Shown piece by piece: positions 1-8,673 of a stretch of 64,000 nucleotides of DNA. The stretch comes from CAZMGV01 sp964565925 (lineage in GTDB: Bacteria > JAGRBM01 > JAHCIT01). The position numbers and the translations under genes were made by a program. Below the pieces are notes generated by a model. It was given only the letters and a program-made list of their open reading frames with translations. It had not been told where the DNA came from and did no database searches. The stretch lies in contig CAZMGV010000002.1 of NCBI GenBank assembly GCA_964565925.1, positions 1-64,000 on the forward strand, given 5' to 3'. Every line of letters starts with the position of its first letter. Position 1 is the first letter of the stretch.

Positions 1-27
1 GGTGAAAAGATAGGGGGGGGGGGAGGC

Positions 28-2094
28 CTACCAGTTGTAGGCGATCTTGCCCAGAAACTCCCTCGACAGGGACGGCATCGGGGCGTGGTAGCTGTCATAG
101 GGGGCCAGATACGGAAAGTCGGCGTTCAGCAGATTGTGGGCGCCGACGCCCAGGTCCAGCCCCTTCGCGACCGAATCCCGCCACAGGAGGAACAGATCGA
201 GAAGGACTTTGCGGCCATACCGCTGGTAGACGAGATTGCCCAGCGCGTCGGTGCTGGCGTAACCGAATCGCCGGCCGGTGAAGGTGGCCGAGGGGGTGAC
301 GTTGAAAGTCCTCGTCACATTGAAACTGGCCAGCGCCGTCACCTTGTGGTTGGGCATGGCGAGCATCACCTCGTCGTGGCCGGGGACGTCGTAGATTCCC
401 ACCCGGTTGCGGCCCGCCATGTCGTTGAACGAGTAGCCCAGTGTCGCGTAGCCCCAGGAGTCCTGGTAGCGGGCCGCCGCCTCCACCCCCCGGGTGCCGG
501 TTTTGCGGAAGTTCTGGTAGGCGTTCACCTTCTTCACCGGGTCGTAAGCGTAGGCGAAGGGTTTTCTCAGGTAGGTCTCGAAGAAGTTGGCGGAGACGAA
601 CAGCTTCTCGGCGAAGGCATACCCCCCCTCCACCTCGAAGACGTGGGCATATTCGGGCTCGAGCTTGACCGGGTTTTCCCAGATGTTGGCGATACTCGGC
701 GTCCGGTAGGCCATGCTGTAGAGGGCTTTCACATGGGCGTCGCCGAACACGCGGGTCAGCGCGACCCGGGGGCCCCCGACCCAGCCGTAGTCGTTGTGGT
801 GCTCGACGCGGGCGCCGACGGTGACGTTCACCACCTCGGGGAAGTAGCCCGAGATTTCCGTGAAGGCCGTGAACCGGTGGAACGAACCCGGCTGGCTGGT
901 CACCACCGGAGGCGGCAGGAACGCGTAGTCGGACGAGCTGCCGTGGTCGAGCGTGTACTGGGCACCCGCCAGCACGCTGATCTCGGGCGTCAGTTCGCAG
1001 TTCACCTTCAGTTCCGGCTGGTACCGGGTGAGCGTGATGTGGTAGGCGGTCGCTCCGTACGCCGGATTCGTGTAGCTGTACCGCCAGGGACGCTCGGCCC
1101 GCCAGGTGAACGCGGGCATGATCCTCACCTTGTCCGACAGTTTTCCGTCGTAGGTGAACCGGGCCGCCAGCGAACCGAAGTCGAGATTGGCCGGATTCGT
1201 CAGGATCGAGTCGTAGTCGTCGCGCTGCGAAACCCGGTAGTGCTCGAGGAACAGGCTGGCCTTGAACCCGCCCGTGCGGACCATCGCCTGCGCCAGGACC
1301 GGGCGCAGGTTCGAGTTCAGTTCCAGGTTGTACGATTTTCCATAAACGTCGGTGTAGTTGCGGTCGCTCTGGATCGACGTCGAGCCCGACACCATGGCGC
1401 CCACGTAGACATCGTCCGAGGGTTTTCCGCCCGCCATCAGGCTGCCGCCCGCGCGCGAGACGGCCTTTTCGGTAAATCCGCCCTCGCCCGCCAACTTGCC
1501 GCCCGGCTGCTCGGCCCCAAGCCTGGTGACGATATTGATGACGGCCAGTTCGGAGTTGCCGCCGTAAACGGCGGAGCCGGGACCCCGGATGATTTCGATC
1601 CGGTGGATCTGGTCCACCGGGAACCGGTTGCCCAGCGGCACGGTGGCGAAAGCGAGGTCGTTCAGCTCGAAGCCGTCCCAGAAGATGCCGACCTTGCCCT
1701 CGTAGCCGTGGTTGCCGCGGAACGCCGCGCCCGTCACGCCCTGCACGTCCACGATGAAGCTGAACCCCGGGACCTGCTGGAGAATGTCGGCGAGGTCGCG
1801 GGCGCCCATGCGGGCGATCTCGTCGGCGGTGATGACGGTGACGATACCGGGGGATTCGCGCTGGTTGGATTTTCGGGACGACGCCACCGACACGTCGGTC
1901 TTCAGCAGGTCGTCCAGCGAGAGGTCCGCGAAGTCGTCCTTGCCAGCGGGCTTGCCGGCGGGCTTATCAGTGAGCGTATCAGCGGGCTTGCTGGCGGAAT
2001 CGGAGGCAGGCGCATCGTCCGCGCGGACGGCCACCGGGGCCGCCGCCATCACGCAAACCCACAGGGCTGCATACATCCGGGCTTTCAATCGCAT
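28..2094 (-). CDS. TonB-dependent outer-membrane receptor
   Basis: Predicted outer-membrane beta-barrel that imports a bound substrate using TonB energy. Residues 1-25 form a signal peptide ending VRA. A Lys/Pro/Ala-rich linker follows, then an LSLDDLL stretch, the plug domain (about 60-185, with GIVTVITADEIARMGARDL and IEIIRGPGSAVYGG), and a barrel ending in the aromatic residues YNW, as outer-membrane proteins do. The 688-residue length is normal. The start is ATG at 2094 behind AGGTAGTG; a GTG codon lies immediately upstream. The plug most resembles colicin-I/vitamin-B12-type receptors, but the substrate cannot be read from the sequence. No TonB, ExbB or transporter genes are adjacent. A run of eleven G (13-23) sits just past the stop codon. 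Confidence 0.93.
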   Translation of the reverse strand: MRLKARMYAALWVCVMAAAPVAVRADDAPASDSASKPADTLTDKPAGKPAGKDDFADLSLDDLLKTDVSVASSRKSNQRESPGIVTVITADEIARMGARDLADILQQVPGFSFIVDVQGVTGAAFRGNHGYEGKVGIFWDGFELNDLAFATVPLGNRFPVDQIHRIEIIRGPGSAVYGGNSELAVINIVTRLGAEQPGGKLAGEGGFTEKAVSRAGGSLMAGGKPSDDVYVGAMVSGSTSIQSDRNYTDVYGKSYNLELNSNLRPVLAQAMVRTGGFKASLFLEHYRVSQRDDYDSILTNPANLDFGSLAARFTYDGKLSDKVRIMPAFTWRAERPWRYSYTNPAYGATAYHITLTRYQPELKVNCELTPEISVLAGAQYTLDHGSSSDYAFLPPPVVTSQPGSFHRFTAFTEISGYFPEVVNVTVGARVEHHNDYGWVGGPRVALTRVFGDAHVKALYSMAYRTPSIANIWENPVKLEPEYAHVFEVEGGYAFAEKLFVSANFFETYLRKPFAYAYDPVKKVNAYQNFRKTGTRGVEAAARYQDSWGYATLGYSFNDMAGRNRVGIYDVPGHDEVMLAMPNHKVTALASFNVTRTFNVTPSATFTGRRFGYASTDALGNLVYQRYGRKVLLDLFLLWRDSVAKGLDLGVGAHNLLNADFPYLAPYDSYHAPMPSLSREFLGKIAYNW

Positions 2095-2137
2095 CACTAC
2101 CTGACCCCTTATCGATGCCGATCCCCAGGAACACTCG

Positions 2138-2157
2138 ATGACTTAGAAGTCATTATC
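2138..2157 (-). promoter_or_regulatory. Palindrome and -10 element upstream of the TonB receptor
   Basis: ATGACTT-AG-AAGTCAT (2138-2153) is a perfect 7-bp inverted repeat around two bases. On the minus strand it is immediately preceded by GATAAT (2152-2157), a good -10 hexamer, so the palindrome would cover the transcription start of the receptor gene. No convincing -35 is seen. The layout suggests a repressor operator; the cognate regulator is unknown. Confidence 0.45.
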
Positions 2158-2258
2158 TAACACTTAACGTTTTTTGCCGGAAGGGATTTCTTCAAACCGG
2201 AACCGGCGTTGCGCACTGTTTTGAAACGGCATGCGGAAACCGGACCGGTCCGGTCCAC

Positions 2259-2296
2259 AAAAACCGCCCCGTGTCCGGAGTCGGGACACGGGGCGG
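2259..2296 (-). terminator. Rho-independent terminator
   Basis: Perfect 13-bp stem (arms 2264-2276 and 2284-2296, CCGCCCCGTGTCC) with a 7-base loop. On the minus strand it is followed by TTTTT. It lies 61 bases beyond the stop of the proline-rich lipoprotein gene and insulates it from the TonB receptor. Confidence 0.85.
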
Positions 2297-2356
2297 CGGG
2301 ATAGGGAAGAAGAGGACAATAAAACGGGGTTCGGGTCCCCCGCAGGGTTGGACAGA

Positions 2357-4699
2357 TCAGGGAGCCGAGAGCGGTACCGGCGGCGGATCAAGCACCGGAG
2401 GCGGTTCCGGGTGGAACACCACCGGGAGCCCCATGTCGAGCACCCGCACGAGTGAATACTGAAGTCCCGTTTCGAGCGGCGGCACCGGATTGAACGCGAT
2501 CACGAGCGCGGCCGGATCGACCGTCGTGAAGGCATGGATTCCCTCGATGCCGTGTTCGCCGTCAACCGGCGTCGTGATGAGCGCCAGCAGTTCGGTATCG
2601 AAATCGGCGTCGGGGGCTTCCGGCAGGAAGGAGAACTTCGTCTGAAGCGCCGCGTAATCGTCAGCCGAATGAATGACCAGGAACGGACGGGGCGGCGGAG
2701 CGCCGTCCCACGCGCCCGTATCGAGCACGTCCACCGGCACCTCGCTCTGGTCGATCTCCACCTTGCGGTGCAGACCGATCACGCCCAGCGGCACACCGGG
2801 GCACGGAGGCGCGTCGCTGGGCGGCGCGTCGGCGGTCACATCGAACTGCGTGCCGTCCACGACCATCACCGTCGGGTATTCGAAGGCTCCGCCCACGAAA
2901 CCCGGGTTGTAGTGCGCGAACGGATACATGAGCCGGTAGGTGACCGGTTCGCTGTCGGCCGCATCAGGTCCGGGAGGAGCCGTGAGCGTCAGGCACCCTT
3001 CGGGGTGGCTGGTGATCTTGCCTTCGGCGTGGACGAAACCGACCGGATCGATACCCGGCATGGGCGGCATCGAGTTGGGTGGCATCGGCGCGGGCATAGT
3101 GGTCACTCCGCCGTCGGCCGAAGGATCGGGCGGCGCCGGCGGAAGCGCCGTGCTAACCACCTCGAACGGCTTGCCGGGGCACACCGACACCGTGTCCGGC
3201 ACGGGATGGCCCGTGAGGATCACCGGCTTGTTCAGATGAGCGGCGTCGGCCCAGTAGGCCGCCGCCACGTCACCCACCGGGAGCACGAGACCCATCGGCG
3301 TGATCAGCGCGTCGCAGCCGCCTTCCAGGTCCAGGTGCACGGCGATACCCGGAAGATCCACATTGCCGTCAGGCGGAGGCGGAGGAGGCGGCAGCAGTTC
3401 GAACTGCGTCACGTAGAACGGGAGCGAGAACTTGCAGGCGCCCACGCGGCCGAACTCCGGGAACCCTTTCACGCGGTAGACCTTGCCCAGGTTCGCAGCC
3501 TGCCTGAGCGCAGTGGCGCCCGGTCCCACCGGTTCGATGATCGGCGCGAGCGGCGGCGGCTGCGGAGGCAGATCCAGTCCCGGCGAGCCCGGTTCGGACC
3601 CCGGCGCGCCCGACGGATCGCCCGACCCGTCACTCGACGTACCGGTGGACAGTTCAACAGTCACCGGACCGTCGCCCAGCGAGATCGGGACCGGCGGCAG
3701 CGCACCCGGATAAGGCGGCGGCGGCTGGATCAGGTTACTGCCGTCGGGCACGGCCGTCACATCGTCGATCCCCGGCGTCGGCACCCCGGAAGCGCCGCCG
3801 GCGAACGGGATCATGACGGGCGGCAGGATCTGCCAGCAGTCGGTGTTCTCTTCGCTCTGGCGCAGAAGCCCCCTGCCCTGGGCGGGAAGCGGAACCGGAG
3901 GCGTGCCTTCGAACGTCTTGAAGTCGAGAATCCTGACCATCATGCCGCAGCGGCCGGGCTCGAGCACCGGCACGACCGCGCCGATGACCGAGATCACGGC
4001 GCCGCCCTCCAGCGCGCCGATGTCCGCCGCGCGGTCGCCCACGGGCTGGATCAGCGCCTGGCTGTCCGCACCGTCCAGACCCGGAGCGGTGCCGAGCAGG
4101 CTCAGGCACTCTTCGGACTTCTGGACCGCGCCGATGAACTGTATCGGGATCGCGCCCTCGGGCGGCGGCGGCAGCAGCGGCGTAATCCCGTGCGTCACCT
4201 GGAACACCTCATCCGTTCCGCAGCGCGGGTCGAGATCCGGCCTGGGGGAACCGTCCAGCGTCACCGCATAGTCGGCCGGCAGTTCGACACTGCCGCTCTC
4301 CATCTCCGTCTGGTCGAAGGGGAGCTGGTCGGGAGGAAGATTGAAGACGATCTCGATCGTGCCGTCGGCCGGGGTATCGAGAACAAAGCACTGGGCGTCC
4401 GGGCGGATCTCGACCGAACCGTCCTGCGGCGGAGCGAAACCGTCGCTCCCGCCGCTGCCGTCACCGCCTGTAACCGGCGGGTCCACGGGAATCATCCCCG
4501 TGGAGACCGACTTAACCGACGCGGCGGCGGCGGTTGTATCGGCGCTCAGCGACAAGATTCCAGAAAGCTCCTGTACCGTGTTTGATGGCGCGCCGGGGTT
4601 CCCGGTTCCGGAGCTGCCGGAACCACACGCGGTCAGCATCGTCGCTGCCCCCGCCGCTGCGGCCCATTTCTTGACTGTCATTAGCGATTGGATTTTCAT
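2357..4699 (-). CDS. Large proline/glycine-rich lipoprotein, unknown function
   Basis: Predicted 780-residue lipoprotein. It starts at ATG 4699 because a Shine-Dalgarno AAAGGA precedes it and the next residues form a lipoprotein signal with lipobox LTAC (Cys about residue 25). The mature part is dominated by Pro-rich linkers (for example eight consecutive prolines after FELL) separating repeated Cys-containing modules. These share the pattern of a Cys-Leu-Leu/Thr strand, an acidic turn, a variable strand and a C-P/G turn near residues 185-270, 390-500 and 560-650. No enzyme motif is seen. It probably lies at the outer membrane or surface. It is downstream of and collinear with the TIGR02147-lipoprotein pair but separated by about 220 bases. 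A longer in-frame start at 4768 is possible but would place the signal peptide internally. Confidence 0.75.
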   Translation of the reverse strand: MKIQSLMTVKKWAAAAGAATMLTACGSGSSGTGNPGAPSNTVQELSGILSLSADTTAAAASVKSVSTGMIPVDPPVTGGDGSGGSDGFAPPQDGSVEIRPDAQCFVLDTPADGTIEIVFNLPPDQLPFDQTEMESGSVELPADYAVTLDGSPRPDLDPRCGTDEVFQVTHGITPLLPPPPEGAIPIQFIGAVQKSEECLSLLGTAPGLDGADSQALIQPVGDRAADIGALEGGAVISVIGAVVPVLEPGRCGMMVRILDFKTFEGTPPVPLPAQGRGLLRQSEENTDCWQILPPVMIPFAGGASGVPTPGIDDVTAVPDGSNLIQPPPPYPGALPPVPISLGDGPVTVELSTGTSSDGSGDPSGAPGSEPGSPGLDLPPQPPPLAPIIEPVGPGATALRQAANLGKVYRVKGFPEFGRVGACKFSLPFYVTQFELLPPPPPPPDGNVDLPGIAVHLDLEGGCDALITPMGLVLPVGDVAAAYWADAAHLNKPVILTGHPVPDTVSVCPGKPFEVVSTALPPAPPDPSADGGVTTMPAPMPPNSMPPMPGIDPVGFVHAEGKITSHPEGCLTLTAPPGPDAADSEPVTYRLMYPFAHYNPGFVGGAFEYPTVMVVDGTQFDVTADAPPSDAPPCPGVPLGVIGLHRKVEIDQSEVPVDVLDTGAWDGAPPPRPFLVIHSADDYAALQTKFSFLPEAPDADFDTELLALITTPVDGEHGIEGIHAFTTVDPAALVIAFNPVPPLETGLQYSLVRVLDMGLPVVFHPEPPPVLDPPPVPLSAP

Positions 4700-4922
4700 G
4701 GCTTTCGTTCCTTTGTTCTTCGGGCGGTTCCTGACTTTTGCCGGAAAGGAGCCGCTCGTCTTTTTCACCGAGGGTTTCGCCGGTTTTTTCGCCGGCCGTT
4801 TCGCCGATCATTTCGGCGGTTGCGTTTTCCGTATATGTGACTTTCATAACTCCGCTCTCTTGTCTGAGCCATCAGACGTTCGCTCTTCCCCTCGCCCCCT
4901 CCCGCTTCAGGGGCCGGACCGG

Positions 4923-6968
4923 TTACTGAAATTCATATCTCACCTCCGACTGTTCGCCGTGCGGCCCGCGCACGATGAGTTCGATTTCCGCGCTCGTGGG
5001 CGGCGGTCCCGGCGGCGGCCCCGGACAGACCGGCGGGACTGCGATCGCCGCCCGGTCAGGCGTCGGCGAACCGATCAGTTCCAGACGGGGCGATTCGCAG
5101 ACACTGGCGCCGCTCTTCGAACGGGCGACCAGCTGGACCGAGACGATCGGGTAGCTCCTGGGCAGCGTCCACTGGACGTTGATCGGCTGCCCGGGCGGAG
5201 CCGGCGGCGGCGGAATCGCGTCCGCCATCGTGTGGCCCGCCGGCACGATAATCATCGCCGGTTCCGTGGTCGCCGCATGGACCGGACGGTTCTGGACCAT
5301 CGGGTCTTCCGACGCCGCCGTCGCCGAAGTTACGGTGATGACGAAGTCGCTGCCCACTCCCGGAGGAGTCGGCCCCAGGGTCTGGAGTATCGAATAAACG
5401 TCGTAATACTGGGTGAAGTTGTCGATCACGTTGCCCGTGGGGCTCAGGGGCTCCGACCGCTGCAGCGGCAGATGGAACAGGTTCGTAACTGCCGGGAACA
5501 GGCCCGTGCCGTCGGGCAGGCTCTTGATCTGTCCGGCGGTGATGACGCCGGCCGGACTCACCGCGTTGGCGACCAGGATATTCTCGTTGACGTTGCCGCC
5601 CGGGTTCATCGTCGTACGGTTAATGCTGAGAATTTCGCGCCGCGCGAGGCTCTGGTCGCCGTAGAGCAGCCACGCCGAACCCACCTTCTTGAAGACGAAG
5701 TCGCCCGGCGGCCGCCGCAGGATGAGGTACGGCGGCGGACTGTTCGGCGGCGGCGGAGCCGACGGATCGGGCGGCGGCGCATCGAGCGGCGCGCCGCTGC
5801 CCACGAACAGCGGCTTGTCGATGAACAGCGGAACCGGCCCGAGCCCCATCCGCAGGATGCCCTGGAGCCGGTCATAGAACAGCGGCCTCAGTGCTTCCGT
5901 GGAAACGGTTCGGCCCCGCAGCAGCCCCGCCATGCGGGCGGCGGCGATCAGCCGGCCTTCGCCGCCGTCGCGGTAGTCGAGCGCGTATTGCGGGATCAGG
6001 TCCGACGCCGCGAGAGCGGAACCCTTGAGGTTCACCTGGTCGACGATATTCTTGAAGGTCGCCTGAGCGCCCGCGATCGCGTCGCGGAACTGCTGGTCGC
6101 TGGGAAGGAGAATCATCTCCCGGTCGCCACTGGTACCGTCCGGTCCGGAGGTCGTTGTTTCGAAAATCAGCACCGGGACGCTGCTCATCGTACCCGTCGT
6201 GATGGTCGTAACCACTTCCACGTCACCGTTCGAGATCGTGAACGACGACCGGTCGGGTGCCACCAGCATGGCGTCCAGCAGACCGTCGAACCCGGTGCCG
6301 TCGGGCGTAAAACTGCTTTCCAGCGCCAGCCCGTCGCTGCCGTAGGCGCCCGCGTCGGACAGGTAGCCGATGCTGCCGCCCGGGAACGCCCGGACAAACA
6401 CATCCATGACCGCCGCCACGATGGCTTCGATCTCGTCCCGGGAGGGGAACAGGCTGCCCGGACCGAAACCGTTGAACACCGTACCGATATCGAGACCCTG
6501 CGCGCGGTAGTAGGTGGTGATCAGAAGGTCCGAGAAGGGGTGCACGTTCATGACGACGACCCGGCCCGCAGTGCCCGTATCCGGGCCGGTCCCGCCGCCG
6601 GAGCCGCCATCCGTTCCGCCGACGGGCACCGCGTCAATGGCCGCATCGCTGCTCTTGCGGGCGAAGGCATACATGTATTTCCCGCCGCCCAGGTCGGCGC
6701 GGACGAAATACGGTGGCGTGAGCGTCGAGAGGTCGACCGTGTAGTTGCCGTCGGCGTCGGTGGTCGCCGTGGTTACGTTGCCGTTAAGGCCCCGGACCGT
6801 CACATCGGTGAACGCCACCGCTGCTCCCTGCGCCACGACGCCCGACGCGGAGATCTGGTCCTGTGCGAGGGCGTTGCCCGTGTCGATGCCGCCCGACGTG
6901 CAGCCAACCAGGAACGTGCCAAGGCACGCACCGAGGCAGAGCAGCATGAGGTGGCGGAACCGGATCAT
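4923..6968 (-). CDS. Lipoprotein with carboxypeptidase-regulatory-like domain
   Basis: 681-residue predicted lipoprotein with lipobox LVGC and acylated Cys at residue 23. Residues about 38-115 resemble a carboxypeptidase-regulatory-like beta-sandwich (ASGVVAQGAAVAF, TTDADGNYTVDL). The rest is a large, mostly unassigned region with Pro-rich inserts and no catalytic motif that I recognise. The start at 6968 has GGAGG eight bases upstream. Its ATG overlaps the stop of the TIGR02147 gene as ATGA, so the two are translationally coupled. The pairing suggests the regulator and lipoprotein act together, perhaps in surface adhesion or in sensing a surface ligand; that is inference. Sequence upstream of 6968 in the same frame is non-coding shadow of the regulator gene. 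Confidence 0.8.
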   Translation of the reverse strand: MIRFRHLMLLCLGACLGTFLVGCTSGGIDTGNALAQDQISASGVVAQGAAVAFTDVTVRGLNGNVTTATTDADGNYTVDLSTLTPPYFVRADLGGGKYMYAFARKSSDAAIDAVPVGGTDGGSGGGTGPDTGTAGRVVVMNVHPFSDLLITTYYRAQGLDIGTVFNGFGPGSLFPSRDEIEAIVAAVMDVFVRAFPGGSIGYLSDAGAYGSDGLALESSFTPDGTGFDGLLDAMLVAPDRSSFTISNGDVEVVTTITTGTMSSVPVLIFETTTSGPDGTSGDREMILLPSDQQFRDAIAGAQATFKNIVDQVNLKGSALAASDLIPQYALDYRDGGEGRLIAAARMAGLLRGRTVSTEALRPLFYDRLQGILRMGLGPVPLFIDKPLFVGSGAPLDAPPPDPSAPPPPNSPPPYLILRRPPGDFVFKKVGSAWLLYGDQSLARREILSINRTTMNPGGNVNENILVANAVSPAGVITAGQIKSLPDGTGLFPAVTNLFHLPLQRSEPLSPTGNVIDNFTQYYDVYSILQTLGPTPPGVGSDFVITVTSATAASEDPMVQNRPVHAATTEPAMIIVPAGHTMADAIPPPPAPPGQPINVQWTLPRSYPIVSVQLVARSKSGASVCESPRLELIGSPTPDRAAIAVPPVCPGPPPGPPPTSAEIELIVRGPHGEQSEVRYEFQ

Positions 6969-7825
6969 TCTTTGTCCCTCCGGGTCATCGGCACCACATG
7001 AACACCGACCGAATACACGTCCTGCGGGGCGGGCGCTTTCTGGTCCACGCCGTACCGGTCGAGCAGTTCCGCCCGCAGCCGGGTCATCTCGGCGCACAGC
7101 TCGTCGTACTGCTGGCGCGTCAGGTTGACCGTGAGCGACGTGACGTTGCGTTCCTCGACCGGCAGCGAGTCCAGGCTCGCCGCCGCGTTCTGGAGGACCG
7201 ACCGGTGAAAGTTGCGCACAGCCAGCGAACGGACCGTGGGCGGGGTCGCCAGCTTGGGAGCGATCGGACGGAGCTTGCCGTCCGGGCCGCGCTCCACGAG
7301 GCCAGCCGACTGAAGGGCGTCGAGCGCGCGCTTCACATCCGACGGCGGCACCGTCGGGAACAGCCGCTTCGAGATCCAGGCTGGATCGTCGCGGAAATCG
7401 TCCTGCAGCATCATCTGGTGGATCGCGAGCGCCCACCACATCGTATAGACGTCGTACTGGGCCTGCTCGATCACCACCGGTTCGCTGCCGGAACGGCGCA
7501 CGCTGCGCAGCCGTGTGTAGTAGCGGTTGCGTTCGGCGTCAGATTCAGCCTGGCAGTAGTGAACGAGTGCGTCGAACTGGTCGTGCTCGCGGTCGTTGAG
7601 ACCCAGGCCCCGGGAAAACTTCTCGATACCGCTCGAGTTGAGGCCGCGCTTTCCTTCCATCACGAGGCTGAGGAAGTTGGTCGTCGAATATCCGGCCTTG
7701 CGCGCGAACTGCCGCTGCGAGAATCCGCCCGGACGGGTCTTGAGGAAGGCGACCATCTCCTTGAGGTAGTCGCGGTAGTCCTCGAAGTCCGCGGGGGAAG
7801 GCCGGTATGGTGCGTTCTCAAGCAT
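6965..7825 (-). CDS. TIGR02147 family (DUF4423-type) regulator
   Basis: 286-residue cytosolic protein of the TIGR02147 family, known mainly from Fibrobacter, Bdellovibrio and myxobacterial relatives. Residues about 15-75 form a helix-turn-helix-like N-terminus (FSQRQFARKAGYSTTNFLSL, then VMEGKRGLNSSGIEKFSRGL). The C-terminal part resembles the winged/regulatory DUF4423 domain, with VEERNVTSLTVNL near the end. The exact role of the family is not established; regulation of adjacent surface proteins is plausible. The gene has a strong promoter (7842-7870) placing the transcript start only about ten bases before the ATG, with no Shine-Dalgarno. It overlaps the downstream lipoprotein gene by four bases. 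Confidence 0.85.
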   Translation of the reverse strand: MLENAPYRPSPADFEDYRDYLKEMVAFLKTRPGGFSQRQFARKAGYSTTNFLSLVMEGKRGLNSSGIEKFSRGLGLNDREHDQFDALVHYCQAESDAERNRYYTRLRSVRRSGSEPVVIEQAQYDVYTMWWALAIHQMMLQDDFRDDPAWISKRLFPTVPPSDVKRALDALQSAGLVERGPDGKLRPIAPKLATPPTVRSLAVRNFHRSVLQNAAASLDSLPVEERNVTSLTVNLTRQQYDELCAEMTRLRAELLDRYGVDQKAPAPQDVYSVGVHVVPMTRRDKE

Positions 7826-7841
7826 TGGTTTAACTGGATTA

Positions 7842-7870
7842 AGTATCTAAAAAATAGCCAGTATTGTCAA
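7842..7870 (-). promoter_or_regulatory. Sigma-70-type promoter for the TIGR02147 regulator
   Basis: On the minus strand a perfect TTGACA (7865-7870) is followed after 17 bases by GATACT (7842-7847, 4 of 6 consensus). The start would fall near 7834-7836, giving a leader of about ten bases with no ribosome-binding site. Confidence 0.7.
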
Positions 7871-7886
7871 TTAGTTATGATTATAA

Positions 7887-7909
7887 AATGCGTTCTATAT
7901 GAACGCATT
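7887..7909. promoter_or_regulatory. Inverted repeat between divergent promoters (putative operator)
   Basis: AATGCGTTC-N5-GAACGCATT: a perfect 9-bp inverted repeat with spacer TATAT, in AT-rich DNA between the TIGR02147 promoter and the purE promoter. It begins 17 bp upstream of the TIGR02147 -35. It could bind that regulator or another dimeric factor. Confidence 0.55.
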
Positions 7910-7952
7910 CAATGCCAAAGTGCTGATTCCATTGGCGATTCCGAAGGGGGTT

Positions 7953-7981
7953 TTGAACCCCTGTAAACGTCACTATATAAG
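7953..7981 (+). promoter_or_regulatory. Probable promoter of purEK
   Basis: TTGAAC (7953-7958, 4 of 6), 17-base spacer, TATAAG (7976-7981, 5 of 6). The start near 7988 gives a leader of about 130 bases before purE. I see no purine or ZTP riboswitch consensus in this leader. Confidence 0.5.
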
Positions 7982-8120
7982 GTTGTCGCAGTGCGTACGG
8001 GACGGTTTCAGCCCTGGTTGGGTTCAGTTGACCAAATCCCCACCCCGTTCATACTTGGCCCTTTCCGGTAAGGGTCGACTCGAACCAGTAACGGCCAGCA
8101 GCAGGGGAATGGGTCCGGTT

Positions 8121-8648
8121 ATGGCGAAAGCATCACCAAAAGCCCGCAAAGCATCCAGGAAACAACCGCTTGTCGGAATCATCATGGGCTCGAAGAGCGA
8201 TCTCGAGCACCTGGAACCGGCCCGCGAACTGCTCAAAACGTTCGGCGTGCCGTTCGAGACGAAAGTCGTCTCCGCCCACCGTACGCCGGACTGGCTCTTT
8301 GAATACGCCGGCTCGGCCGAATCCCGCGGCCTCGAAGTGATTATCGCGGGTGCCGGCGGCGCCGCCCACCTGCCCGGCATGACGGCGTCGAAGACCCTCG
8401 TCCCGGTGCTCGGAGTCCCGATCCCGGCGACGCATTTAAACGGTCAGGACGCGCTCATGTCGATTGTGCAGATGCCCAAGGGCGTCCCGGTCGGCACGCT
8501 CGCCATCGGCAAACCGGGTGCGGCCAACGCGGCAATTCTCGCGACCGAAATCCTCGGCAACAAATATCCGGAGCTGCGCGAGAAGCTCCGCACCTGGCGC
8601 AAGGCACGGACCAGAGAAGTGCTCGACGCCCGCGACCTCGACTCTTGA
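8121..8648 (+). CDS. purE: 5-(carboxyamino)imidazole ribonucleotide mutase
   Basis: Class I PurE, 175 residues, converting N5-CAIR to CAIR in purine biosynthesis in the cytosol. Family motifs are clear: GIIMGSKSDLEHLEPA, VVSAHRTPDWLFEYA, VIIAGAGGAAHLPGM, GVPI, and LNGQDALMSIVQMPKGVPVG. The ATG at 8121 gives a short basic N-terminal extension (AKASPKARKASRK). An in-frame ATG at 8109 is equally allowed, and AGGGGA just before 8109 is too close to serve it but usable for 8121. It is followed by purK after 25 bases, the usual pair. Confidence 0.95.
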   Translation: MAKASPKARKASRKQPLVGIIMGSKSDLEHLEPARELLKTFGVPFETKVVSAHRTPDWLFEYAGSAESRGLEVIIAGAGGAAHLPGMTASKTLVPVLGVPIPATHLNGQDALMSIVQMPKGVPVGTLAIGKPGAANAAILATEILGNKYPELREKLRTWRKARTREVLDARDLDS

Positions 8649-8673
8649 AAGAACTGGTCTTGAAAGAACGGGC

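Noticed and set aside
13..23. Run of eleven G after the TonB receptor stop codon
   Set aside because: It lies outside the coding sequence, so phase variation of the receptor is not indicated; it may be a sequencing artefact near the edge.
85..2160. Long plus-strand open frame opposite the TonB receptor
   Set aside because: It is Arg/Val/Gly-rich with no motifs; it is an antisense shadow of a high-GC gene.
4745..4830. Repeated TTTCGCCG words, considered as an attenuator
   Set aside because: They are direct rather than inverted repeats and form no convincing stem with a T-run.
4341..7001. Long plus-strand open frames across 4.3-7 kb
   Set aside because: Composition is Arg/Asp-rich without domains and opposes two well-supported lipoprotein genes.
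8071..8095. tRNA T-loop-like string (GGTTCGAGTC on the minus strand)
   Set aside because: The flanking bases do not form a 5-bp T-stem and no acceptor or anticodon arm can be built.
7988..8120. Purine or ZTP riboswitch before purE
   Set aside because: GGGTCG is present but the conserved pseudoknot partner and downstream consensus are missing.
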